A stretch of DNA of 64,000 nt from Melampsora larici-populina 98AG31 (taxonomy: Eukaryota; Basidiomycota; Pucciniomycetes; Pucciniales; Melampsoraceae). The DNA lies in contig NW_006768799.1 of the NCBI RefSeq assembly GCF_000204055.1, positions 383,040 to 447,039 of the forward strand. Reading direction: 5' to 3'. Below, in pieces: positions 47,400-57,966 of this stretch; the first letter of the stretch is position 1, and each line of letters opens with the position of its first letter. The notes below the pieces were generated by a model. It did no database searches. It saw only the letters and a list, made by a program, of their open reading frames with translations, and was not told the DNA's origin. Both the position numbers and the translations under genes were made by a program.

Positions 47400-48194
47400 T
47401 CAACAGGCATTCTTTATTTTATATGCTGAGACCTGCCAAAAAGTTATTTCATCAAAATAAGTTCCCGATACGAGTTGAGAGTTCTTTGTCTGACATTTGT
47501 TGACAATCCTTTCAGCAATCTCGGCAACCACACTACACGTTAGGGATACCCTGCCTTCATCCTACAGAGGAAAAGCCGTCACATCAATCAGATTCACTAT
47601 TATTAAAATTTATGAATACCATAAGGAAAATTTTGAACAATTATGAGGAAGCTTACAAAAGGGCAAAGCTCAATCACTGAGCTATTGACGCACTCTTTCA
47701 TAGCACAACCCCCAGCCATCTCACAAGGTCCACCCCGGCGTTGCATGCTAGCTATTGCAGTCTTGATATCTTTCAAGTTTGCTTTGTTTTCTGGTCTTTT
47801 TGAATTTCGTGGATTACAACTGATCTGATGGAGTGATGTTTATACATCACACGTAAATATATATGCCATATTTCTACCCAAGCGCTTAAAATTTAAATCA
47901 CGTCTAGCAAGCAAACGACTCACGAGTTCTTCGACGGTTGTGTTCGGGGGATTAACAATTGCTCTGCTTTCTATAAGCTTAGTATGGTGATCCGAACTTG
48001 GAAGAATCTTTGACAAAGTCGTATTGACAGTGTCATTCGCTGGATTCGGAAGCCGACTACAAAAAACCTATTGATGGAAAATATGGAAAAACTTAAGCTG
48101 ATCTGATTATGTTTCATGTTACTTATGACTGATTCTGAATCCTCACCGTGGATAAAATCGTGAGTGCGAGAAAAATAGAAAGGCAGAATTTCAT
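47400..48194 (-). CDS. Cysteine-rich small secreted protein, candidate effector (173 aa)
   Basis: Exons 48194-48147, 48067-47924, 47824-47657 and 47561-47400 join in phase 0 at every border (522 nt). The N-terminus MKFCLSIFLALTILSTVFCS is a clear signal peptide, and exon 1 encodes almost exactly that peptide. The mature protein has nine cysteines, including GGPCEMAGGCAMKECVNSS, VIELCPF, SLTCSVV, IVNKCQ and the C-terminal residue (KIKNAC). N-glycosylation-type sequons (NDT, NTT, NSS) are present. The pattern of Cys, a VAEIAERIVNKC helix and a C-terminal Cys resembles fungal small secreted proteins that end in a strand plus cysteine, but I cannot name a family. Secretion is supported; effector function is inference. 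Its neighbour upstream is the RING-H2 gene on the same strand, about 680 bp away. Confidence 0.75.
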
Positions 48195-48874
48195 TTTGTA
48201 AACCTCAATTGATGATAACGCAATGGGTGTCAAATCTCAAAGACTACGACTTTGATGTAGTGAGCGAGGCAAACTCTGCGTAGTAAAGCGGGCTTTTATA
48301 TACTACTTGACTGTCTGGGCAAGCGTCGAAAGAATGCAGGGTTACGTGTAGCCCTCGATCGAGTCGCATTTCTCCATCTTGCTCTTCATGATGACTCTCA
48401 ACGTCCGTTTCGTCATTTGAGATAAGCTGTAGGCAGCAGAGACTGACCAATTTGTCAGTGTGCACCCCGAACAATAGTTCAAAGAGCCACTTTACCAAGC
48501 GAAGCACACAGTGCCTACCTCATTGATATATTTGACCTCACATTTCTTTCTTGGCGGAACACTAGCCAGTGAACTAACTTCTTACGTTAGCCAAATGTCA
48601 ATTATCTCTGGCTAGATTATGCCCTACTTGTCGCTTAACTGTGCAAGAGAATCATATAGCTTCCTCAAGGGAATCAACAGTTGGGATCTTCTTTCGGCAA
48701 CAATGATGATAGTCTCATTAATCTGTTCACGAAATTTCCATCACGTTGTCCCTTTCAGTGTTTTCTCCGAACGCATTTGTATGTTTCTTGAGTGCAAACT
48801 CATTAACTTCTTTCTCTAGATGAATCCATATCATCTTCTACATGCGCTCATGTGATTGAGTCTGAGTAAGGAAC

Positions 48875-51070
48875 TCAAGGGCTGACAAACGGTTCAAAAC
48901 GGGGCTTGACCAATTGAAACTAATCATAATAATCCAAGACCCACTCTTGAAATTTCATCTGACTCCCTCTAATTTTCCTGTGGGTTTAACTTTGAGAGAC
49001 AGATTAGATTATTTCAATAATCAAAAAAGCCCAGTAGACAGACTACACTCACTGTCAGGTCTTTTGAGCGTGTAGTTTTCCCTGCCCAAAATACGTGTTG
49101 TCTAATGCGAAAGGGTGCCCGGATGTCATCACGGCACTTAGGACAGCTAATCCGTCCAGAGCTCTTTTCTTCATAGTACTGATATTTCAAAAACATATCA
49201 GCTTTTCCAGTTGAAGTTGGTTCAAAAACAAGTTTCTCAGGGACTTTCCTTCCAACATTTGTAATGATATGCATGTCTTCCACCGCATTGAAGCCACACT
49301 ACACGTTGTCCCCAAAAGCAATCAGATAGGCATATAGCACAATCTGCACCACCAGGATCTTTTATGGCTTCCCTTTGAGGATTTTTGACACTATATTCAT
49401 TGTCTATTCAGATGGAGAGAATTGATACAATGCCAGTGATTATATACATATCCCAGAATCAATGTGATCCAAAGCAGGAAAATTCGGTTATTTTGCATTG
49501 CCTTGCTTGAATAGATTTTTTTTACTGGAAAAACATACCCTTGTTTTGAAGATGAAAATCAAGAAACTGCTTAGAACCCATTATATCAGAGCTGGCCCTG
49601 TATATGATATTGAGCAAGAATGACTTGTCCTTGAGATAGACTTGAAGTTCTTCTCCTTCTGGTAAATAGTGTTCTACATTTGAATGAGAAAGATCTAGTG
49701 TTGGTGCCCCTTGAGAGTCCCATCCCACTTCATTTCCATGAGCTAGTGCTTCTCCTTCTCCTAATTGTGATTTTGAGCTTGATCCTGTTTCTGATCTCAT
49801 TTTTGCTCTGTTCTGTGCTCCTTCTTCTATCGCAAACACACCAATTATGTACGCATAATGATCCAAGGTTACAGGTTTGTGCTTTGAGAAAGGTGAAAGC
49901 AGGAGTGAGATATACGGGTCCACCTTGTGACTTGATAGGAAACTATCAATATCCTGTCTCAGAGAGATCCACCTAGATATTCTCTGAAGAAGTTCCTTCA
50001 GCAAGGGGTTTTGTGAGTATTCTAGTATTTTTCTACTTGCTGGAATGAATTGTACAAGATGCTCAAGCATTTTATAAGAGTGATACCAGTCTCTAGTTTT
50101 AATATCCATGTGCACTTCTACAATTTCAATACACCTGAGAGTAATTTCTTTGGCAATATGTTCTTGTAGTGGACAGCGCGATTGGATCAAGTCATCATAT
50201 GAAGTCATTAGGTGATCACTACTGGGGATTTCAAATGATTCTAAGCAATCCTTTCTGATATATTCAAGTAAACCAACCCTATGCAAACCCTCTAACCATT
50301 CTGAAAGGAAGCTACTGTCAGTATCTCTAGAGATATTGAACCAGAAGCCTTCTAATCACTCACCTGGAAAGATTGCAAAGTTTCTATTGGGGAAGTTTGT
50401 AGCACGTGTAGCCTCTGCAAATAAATCAAAGTCTGATGCAATTGAATTGTAAAAAAGTAAATGACAACAATTGTTTATATCTTATTAACCCCAGTTGAGA
50501 AAGAGAAAAGTGATAGAACATACTTTTTGTGAAAGATAGCTCTAAAACAGCTCGAGAGATTGGGGCCTGGTCTATTTTGGTGCCTATCAGTGACAAATTC
50601 CATAGCTTTGAATCTTCAAGAAAAGCCCAAAGAATTGCCAAGTGTGATAATCTCTGTGGCAGAGTCAAATCATCAAAACTCAGTAGTTGAATGAATAAAG
50701 CTATCACATTGTCTGTCATGTAGTCATCCTCTTCTTCAATGGCTTTAGTTATAGTGGGAATTTGTGCTGCCAGCCTTCCAAATAGACTTCCACGACCTTG
50801 ATCTTGAAGATAAAGTATAAGGGGTTTGCAACGTGATATCTTTTCAATTCTTTCTCTCTTCTTGTCCATGGTGGAAGTCATTCCAGCTTCATAAGATGTT
50901 GTGGATAAGCTATTTCGATGATGATGAACAATTGGGTGCATGAGTTTGAAAACTTCACTATCTTTGATTGCTTCAACAATAGATCCTTGTATGGGAGGGT
51001 GAGGAGGACTTAGAATCTGATGATCTTGTATAAACATAAGGAAGAGTATGATATAGTTTATTGGATTCAT
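48875..51070 (-). CDS. RING-H2 finger protein with N-terminal signal sequence (576 aa)
   Basis: Exons 51070-50524, 50432-50364, 50300-49539, 49403-49245, 49201-49053 and 48919-48875 total 1731 nt. The start MNPINYIILFLMFIQDHQIL looks like a signal peptide or anchor. The body is helical without recognised domains (AIEEEDDYMTDNVIALFIQL, RKILEYSQNPLLKELLQRIS). The C-terminal part is a RING-H2: ADCAICLSDCFWGQRVVWLQ followed by CGGRHAYHYKC and, after the next intron, RISCPKCRDDI, giving a C-C-C-H-H-C-C-C ligand order. The intron at 49244-49202 is only 43 nt with a weak donor; without it there is a frame break. The last exon is tentative, and reading through instead ends at 49014. RING-H2 domains usually mean E3 ubiquitin ligase activity; partner and compartment are unknown. 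A decayed paralogue lies at 53.5-54.2 kb. Confidence 0.75.
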
Positions 51071-52978
51071 TTCCCCAAGATTTTCTTGGACATACTATCA
51101 CAGGTGGAGCAGGGATGTACTTTGACTCTTTGTGAGATGGAGAGCTAATTATGTGGTTCCTGGAAGATCAGAAACCATTTTTTTTTCTCCAGAGGGTGTT
51201 TCAACTGTGCTTTTCAAACATTCCCTCAATTATTCATACAATTGCATGTGTTATATTATGTATTTGGGGCCAGAAACCCAAGATAAGGAAATTCCCATAT
51301 AAACAGTGTACTCTAACCAGAAAGGATGGAACCAGCCTTTCAAAAACCCTGCACTGTGCCTGTGTGGTAGTTTCTCTCCAACAAGAGCACACAAGTCCTT
51401 TTTGACATCCAACTACCACACAGACACTGGGCTAGGTCCAATTTTTTCATATCAAATGAAAATATCAGGATCTGGATAAAATGTTTTCCCCATAAAAGGT
51501 GCATTGTAAACAAAGTTTCTCAAAAAGTGTTGGAGAACCTTTTTATTCATTTAGGTCTTTACCTGGCTCATATACTTCCCAAGATTTCAGATGTTCATTT
51601 GATGATGCACTGCTAAGGTGTACAGACTACACACCACCAGCAAACCCAGTGGTTGTAGATTTTTGAGGAAAGTGTTTTTGACTTTTTGAATGCTTCTGAA
51701 AAGGCTTTTTCAAGAGCATAATATGATTTTTGACACATTGTGATTTGAGGGCTTATGGTTAATTTACATATTGGCAAAGGGCTCATTTGCCTGTCTATAC
51801 CTCACTTACCAATAGGGCATAATAAGTCATTAATGGGATACTTACAGGGCCCTTTGCAAAATAATTGCTTAATCTGATCAGCACATCCTTTTTCTTTGTG
51901 TTTACATTTTTATCCAATGTTTTGTGTTTAATACTTAAGGAGCTACATCTGTTTTGAGGAAGCAGTAAAAAGCCAGTGAGAATTTAGCTTGTCTCTCACC
52001 TTACCAAAGGCTTGATTACTAGTTTTGATTCCAGACTGGAGTCAAGGGTAGCATTTCAATGGCCTATATAATTTTCCTGCTGGAATGAATTGTATGTCTG
52101 TTTCCTTTTGTGCCTCACATAAATTGTGTATGTGACCATGTTTTGATTTCTTATGTAGCTGTTTTGTGTTACTTTATCTACAGCAGGCCATTCATGATCA
52201 GCTCTTCCTACCTTGTGGGCTTTGAAGCATAAATAGTACAATCACCTGAGTACAAAGAGTATTTTCATCTGCAGAGATTCATTATGGCTAGAAGTGCCCA
52301 TTGTGGCAGTGCCATGTAGTGTGGAGTTGATCCCCTGCTAAATACTAGTGGAGTCAAGGTACCCATTAACTTAATGATAAAGAAGGCTATTTTGGTATCC
52401 TTTCATTGATAGGTTTCCAAAGGTATAACTTTCATCCCCTTTTTTTATCCTTGTGTTTTGATTGAGTGTTCCCACTCACAAAGTTATATATAGTTCTCTG
52501 TATGGTTTTTTTCCAAAAATATGCATGGCCCCACAGAGATATATTTTTGGATTCATGACTCAAGTATGCACCAAATCAAACTTCAAAACTTGCTCACTGG
52601 GTCAGAGGTGCTTAATGCCCTCTCTGCGTAGCCACATCAGGCTAACTCAGTGGGATCCCTTTGCACAGTGTTCACTTGCACACACCAGACACAAAATTTT
52701 GGATTTGCTTGGCTGTGCCTGTTATGGCATGCCCCAACCTTGTTCAATCATGAGCAGTTTGTCAGTGCATTGCTCAAGGGTAAAAAGATCTATCTACCTC
52801 ACAGCCAACCCCACAGGTGGTGTTGTACCAAAATAATCAAACACTCTTGGTGGCCCCACAGGATGTGTTGTAGGGGAGTTAAACCCCCAACAAGGCCATG
52901 ACAAGGCCCCAGTTTACAATTTATAGCCTCATAATGCTATGTAGCTTCCATACCCACAACTTGTTGTGTCCAATTACT
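51071..52978. other. Intergenic region, no gene seen
   Basis: About 1.9 kb. The frame at 52462-52836 (124 codons, plus) is unusually rich in Cys, Ser and His, with no motif or splice partners. I treat it as non-coding. Confidence 0.4.
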
Positions 52979-53510
52979 TATAATTTCTCTTCAATGTTTC
53001 ATGACACTAGACCTCAGTCCTTGTACTTCCTCTTCTTCACCTGCATGTCTAATAAATTTGTCAAACATTGTAATTTTTTCACTCATTTGCTGTGAAAAAA
53101 TCAAGAGAGATATTCCGCTCAATTTCTTTTCAATGTTTCATGACACTAGGCATCAGTCCTTGTAATTCCTCTTCTTCCCCTACACCATGTAAATATCCGT
53201 GTAGCACGTCAACGTGCACACACGGAGAGTTTTGAAATAAATCTCAAAGTCTTTTGGTCGGATTGAGACTGAGATTTTTGCTGAGCGCCCTTTGTGCTTT
53301 GTGATTTGTTTAAAGGATTTGCAGAATCCTTTGTTGTCAGTGGGGGCCAATTGACTTTCAACCTCCCAGGTGATAAGGGGAAGATGTACTTGTCGTGGAA
53401 CCTCTTTGATGGGTCGTTACAGGGTCCACGGAAAGTCTTTTGTGTGTGCACGTCGACGTGCTACACGGATATTTACACGGTGCTACATGTGTAATAAATT
53501 TGTCCAGGTT
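52979..53510 (+). repeat. Diverged direct duplication, second copy split by a MITE
   Basis: Copy 1 (about 52985-53060) and copy 2 (about 53120-53182 plus 53483-53505) share ttcaatgtttcatgacacta, cagtccttgta, cctcttcttc and taataaatttgtc in order. Copy 2 is interrupted exactly by the 300-bp element at 53183-53482, so copy 1 serves as an unoccupied reference. Confidence 0.8.
53183..53482. mobile_element. 300-bp MITE with ~41-bp inverted repeats, CTA duplication
   Basis: The ends read caccatgtaaatatccgtgt (left) and, inverted, caccgtgtaaatatccgtgt, continuing as inverted copies for about 41 bases with two mismatches. Each side is flanked by CTA (53180-53182 and 53483-53485), a 3-bp target duplication. 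The uninterrupted neighbouring duplicate confirms the insertion point. The interior has no coding capacity. The 3-bp duplication suggests a PIF/Harbinger- or CACTA-related non-autonomous element, but its ends differ from those of the full Harbinger element in this window. Confidence 0.85.
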
Positions 53511-53535
53511 AATCTTATTTAGATTCTTACTTTGA

Positions 53536-54188
53536 AGCATGTGAGCATAGGAATGTCCTCCAGTGCATTCCAACTTCACTGTAAATTGTCCAAACAAGAA
53601 TTCAGATACACATATATCACAATCTGCTCCATTGGGATGTTGTATGGCTTCTTTTTGATGAATTTTCAATTTATATCTCTTGCCTATTCAGATCAAATTA
53701 GGTGGAAGAATATCATTGATCATCTTCATATACCAGATTTGATTTGAATCAAAGTGGATTAATTATAATGCTGAAGGATCTTTGTTATGACACTGAATTT
53801 TGCAAGTCAAGAGTCTAGTGGTATGTATTGACAAAATCATTCCCCCCTTCTTTCTCAAGCTCACTACTTGTGAAATACTTAGCACCCATTATATCATAAC
53901 TAGTCCTAAATCAGATTCTGAACAAGACTTTCCTTTCTTTCATATAAATCTGAAGTTCTCCTTCTCTGGGAAAAAGGTGTTCTAGTTTTAAGTGAGATGC
54001 ATCTTGGTTTTACATACCCTCATCAATTGAGCCTATGTACTCCATTCTCATGTACATATGCTCCAGCTTCCCTTGCCTTTGATGTTGAATTCATGGCAAT
54101 ATGTGATGTCCTTTTCAATACCTCTTGTGCTCCATCTTCTATTTCAAACACATTGATTATACACTTGTACATAGTGATCCAGTCTAGT
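53536..54188 (-). pseudogene. Decayed paralogue of the RING-H2 gene
   Basis: Read on minus, this region follows the RING-H2 gene from its middle to its zinc finger. YKCIINVFEIEDGAQ matches the segment ending AYIIGVFAIEEGAQ. ELQIYMKERKVLFRI, SYDIMGAKYF and ADCDICVSEFLFGQ match ELQVYLKDKSFLLNI, SDIMGSKQF and ADCAICLSDCFWGQ. At least two in-frame stops interrupt it (after HRLN and after LFRI). The last zinc-ligand residues are lost, since GGHSYAHMLQ lacks the second His/Cys pair. The 5' two thirds are missing: similarity stops near 54188, next to a GC-rich hexamer repeat. A donor-like gtaagaat sits at the place where the intact gene has its 43-nt intron. Confidence 0.8.
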
Positions 54189-54198
54189 CACAACCAGA

Positions 54199-54223
54199 GC
54201 CCGGCCCCGGCCCCGGCCCCGGG
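54199..54223. repeat. GC-only CCGGCC hexamer repeat
   Basis: Three to four units of ccggcc in an AT-rich setting. It marks the point where similarity of the pseudogene to the RING-H2 gene ends. Such a tract could also be a polymerase- or assembly-induced expansion. Confidence 0.7.
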
Positions 54224-56848
54224 ACCCAAATGTTGGGGGGTCCAAGTAATACCCAAAAAAAAATTTGCAGGGGTTTTTTTTGGCGAAAGTTCTTTTTCTT
54301 CACTCTATCACTACATACAGTCAATCTAGTTTTGCTTGTCCAATCAGATTTTATTTATTTATTTATTACACCAATACAGGTGATTCTATAAGCATAAACA
54401 TCATATGCTTATGTGCTTTATCAGGAGTCGTGAGTCTGAACAACCACAGTTGACCACAGTCCACAGCGCTTGATTATCACAAACCTGTCCTCGACATCAT
54501 CCTTTCATCCTCACACGCATTGTTCCAGCTTGATCACATCTCTCATCGTCCATCCTCACAGCCAAGGAACCTTCATGTGAGTTTTGACCAAGAGGCTTCG
54601 ATTTTGGTCTCTTTGCTTTGATCCAGACCTCTCAGCTTCGATTTGAACCTTCCCGTCTTTGATTCAACCCTCTGCACACTTGATTTGATCCTGTAAAGTT
54701 CACTCCCTCAATCAAAACGTAGCTTGAAAAGAATGCTGACCTACCTTGCAATTTTATGATCCATGGAAGTTCATCAGATTGGAGTGGATTATTCAGAGCA
54801 CCTTTATCAGCTACTTCTATTCTTAATAAACACTCGGCAATCAATTTTCAACTGGATGGTGAAGAAGAAAAGATGGATGGTTTGCTATCAAAAGTGTTGA
54901 TCTAGGTCTTGATCGCTACCCACACAATATCAAAACAGAAGCCAAATTATAGGCATCAATCGATCACCCTAATGTTGGTTCAATCCACTCAAGCTTCTGT
55001 TCAGTTTGGATCTTGGTCTCATTTTTGAACCCTTCCTTTAGGCTTTGGATACAGCTTGTAAGCATCAATTTCTCTAGATGTTTGTTGGGCAACTTAAGAG
55101 TTCTGTTCTTATACATTTCTTCCTTAGCTTTGAATGTTTTCCATCAGATTAATTCCATTTTCTTAGTGTTTATCCTTCTTGTATTTACTCTAGCCTCAGC
55201 TTTTCATTGTAATACACAACACTTTGAAATGCAGTCTCTTCCTGTACAAATTCAATCTGAGATCAAAATGTGGATCTGATGAGACACATTGTACTCATAG
55301 GCAATGGAAAAAGTCCAGAAACTAAATTGACTATAAGACCAGGGATTTGGGAACGATGAAGGTAAATTGTTCATATCATTGATAATGAGCACTTGGATAA
55401 CAGGTACAAACTCCCTATATACAAATAAGACACATATACATAGCAAGAAAAAACAATACAAGATTCACAGACCTAGACAGATCGATGTGAAGCTCTGAGC
55501 AATCATGTTAAATAGCAGTGCTGATGATTAGCAACAAAAAGTTATACTTATGAATCAGCAGTATCAACACAAATCAACGACACACGATTGATTATTGCCC
55601 CTGGGTTTGATTCAGTGAATTGGTCGGTCTCCAAAGTAGAAATGCCCGAACTGACGACTAGAGCTAGAGTTGACAAGCAGAAGGGAGTCAAAAGAAGTTA
55701 ATTGTTTCAATCAGCGGGTGTTCAGCTGAGTCAAAGGACATACATAGTTTGAATCAGCAATAAGATAAGGAATCGATTTGATGAAATTGAAGGTATCTGA
55801 TGAACGGACCAGGATATTGAGCCCGCTGGAAAGATAAGGAAGATATTTAGAAATCAGAGGATTGATATCATTATGAGAAAGACATTCAAGGAGCTTACTT
55901 GAGTCAAAGCCAGGATATTACAGTCGAGACCAAGAGGGTAAGATCACGGATGAAATCTTGAGAGATATCCTCAATTCTCAAAGGATATGGTGAGGTAGAG
56001 AGAAGGGATTGGACAATTCAAGTGATCCATGGATGGGTTTGGAGGCGATGGATTGGTGCTGATTAGTTAGCAGCACCGATCGTGATTGGTGGACAGCCCC
56101 CTTCAATTGGATACACTTCAATCACGATTGAAGGCTATGTATGCTTATAAAATGGCCTGTATTGATGAGAAAATAAAAAATAAAAAATCGGAATGGACAA
56201 GCAAAACTGGAATGACTGTACTTCACCCTTGTATTGTAAAAATACAAGTCTATGCTGTTCTGTACCCCAGGAGTTGTGATGAGAGGTGCTCCACCTACTT
56301 ACTTAGGGTACATAAGTAACAGCTTAAGTGGCTACCTAAGGATTTAAATACTTAAGTAAGGTACTTAAGGACTTAATATTAGGTCCATTAGGTACCTAGA
56401 CCCCAATGTTGGAGGTTTGTAAAAATAAAAAAAAATTGGCCAAGCAGATTGACTCACCAAGTCATTTCTGACACAAACACCCCCCTTAGAGCCCAAAAAT
56501 GACTTTTTACACATGATTTGTAAGTAAGAGTTCAGTGTGTAAACTTGTGTAATCAAATTTCGATTTTGCAGAGCGAGTCTGGTCGTGACTAGACTGGAGC
56601 AACTGTAGTGATCCAGGGTTCTCCTCTTGTACAATGACGTCATTATCTGATATCCTTTGCATGATATTTTGTTTTCTTTTTCACGTGAAAATGATGATGA
56701 TGGTTATTTTGATTTGAATGACGTCATTGTGAAGTTTTATTGAGATCTTTTCTTCAAGGAACTGTTTATCCTTCGTTTACCATTCACCCAAAACTTGTTT
56801 TCCTTTCGAAACCTTTCCCATTCAAACTTGTCCCTTTTAGGTAAATAA
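54224..56848. other. Intergenic region with short decayed fragments
   Basis: About 2.6 kb. A minus-strand segment at 54730-54835 reads like an exon (VADKGALNNPLQSDELPWII) with a good donor, gtaggt, but a stop lies immediately upstream with no acceptor between, so it is probably a remnant. A 23-base hairpin (ggtgctgattagttagcagcacc) is at 56053-56075. From 56296 to 56395 there is a cluster of cttaag/acttaagta motifs. Confidence 0.45.
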
Positions 56849-57562
56849 ATGGTTCTCTTCAATATCTTGAATTCTACCAAACCAGAGCTGATAAAATATT
56901 CGATTGGCATTTTCACAGAACGTAGTCACTCCATAAAAACAGTTGGAAAAGATCAAAACAAATATTCCAACAAAATGATAAACGAAACAGATTCAATTCC
57001 CAGCCTGATGAAATTAAGCAATACGAATTACTACGAATGGAGTCATGAAATCTTAGCATATCTAATGACTCAGAACCTAGACCAATTCATTCAATCAGAA
57101 ATCAAACCAACCGAATCTGAACTTGAAGATCCTCATTACTCAATCCGAAAGAAAAAAACATCAGGCATCATATTTCTATCTTTGGATCAAAACAATCGAT
57201 ACAAAATCATTACTGAAAACCTTTTATCAGATCCATTAAAGATATGGTTATTTTTAAAAGAAGAATATCAATCTAAATCACCCTCAAACCAAGGAAGGAC
57301 TTATTCAAAATTATGTCATTTAAAATACGTGAATTTAGATCAATTCATTAAAGATACTCGTAGATGTTTAGCTTACATAACTGCATGTGATGGTCACAAA
57401 CAAACATTAGATTGGATGTTTGCTGCAATGATTGTTGTTAAACTTCCTGATTCCATGGAATCCACTGTTGCTTCTTTAACTAGTCATTATCCAATGAATA
57501 CTAAGCATGTATTGAAGACTCTCGAGATTTATGAAGCTAATATGACTAGTCATCTACTATAA
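56849..57562 (+). CDS. Free-standing copia-type gag-like protein (237 aa)
   Basis: An intronless frame from ATG to stop. Residues 50-80 match the N-terminus of Ty1/copia gag (Retrotran_gag_2-type) proteins: SIPSLMKLSNTNYYEWSHEI followed by LAYLMTQNLDQFI. The segment SDPLKIWLFLKEEYQSKSPS and the downstream CHLKYVNLDQFIKD also follow the family pattern. It stops before any zinc knuckle (CCHC) and no protease, integrase or reverse transcriptase follows. The sequence is AT-rich like neighbouring host genes and has no stops. It could be a truncated retrotransposon or a captured gag-derived host gene; the intact frame makes the second idea worth testing. It is convergent with SYF2, whose stop is about 400 bp downstream. 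Confidence 0.65.
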   Translation: MVLFNILNSTKPELIKYSIGIFTERSHSIKTVGKDQNKYSNKMINETDSIPSLMKLSNTNYYEWSHEILAYLMTQNLDQFIQSEIKPTESELEDPHYSIRKKKTSGIIFLSLDQNNRYKIITENLLSDPLKIWLFLKEEYQSKSPSNQGRTYSKLCHLKYVNLDQFIKDTRRCLAYITACDGHKQTLDWMFAAMIVVKLPDSMESTVASLTSHYPMNTKHVLKTLEIYEANMTSHLL

Positions 57563-57966
57563 AGATGTATTTACCAATTCTACTATTCAAGTTGTTTAGC
57601 TAGTTGAAAGATCGCGTGTATTCTTACTTATGAACTGGCTTTGAAGCTAAGCACTCATAATTTTATTAACCTTGTCTTGTTCATGTGACCCAACGAGATA
57701 TGAAGGGGCTTGCTTAGGCAAAGCATCAGCAAACTCAAAAGATGCAAAGGTAACACAGTGAGAACAGAACAGCATACTAGGATTTCAGGGGTACATAAGC
57801 TTTATACACTCCGATTAAGATATCTTTGAATCGCATCAATATCACTAGGAAGCCTCTTGAAAAAAAAGAAATTTAATCAGACGCAAAAGTGGAAGTCATA
57901 ATATACAAAAATGAAAAAAGGAATTCAAATGTTGATAAAGAAATAAGTGAAGCGATCCCAACTTGA

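Noticed and set aside
49014..49403. Single-base frameshift inside the RING-H2 exon
   Set aside because: A 43-nt intron at 49202-49244 restores the frame, and its donor position is echoed in the paralogue; kept as an alternative in the finding.
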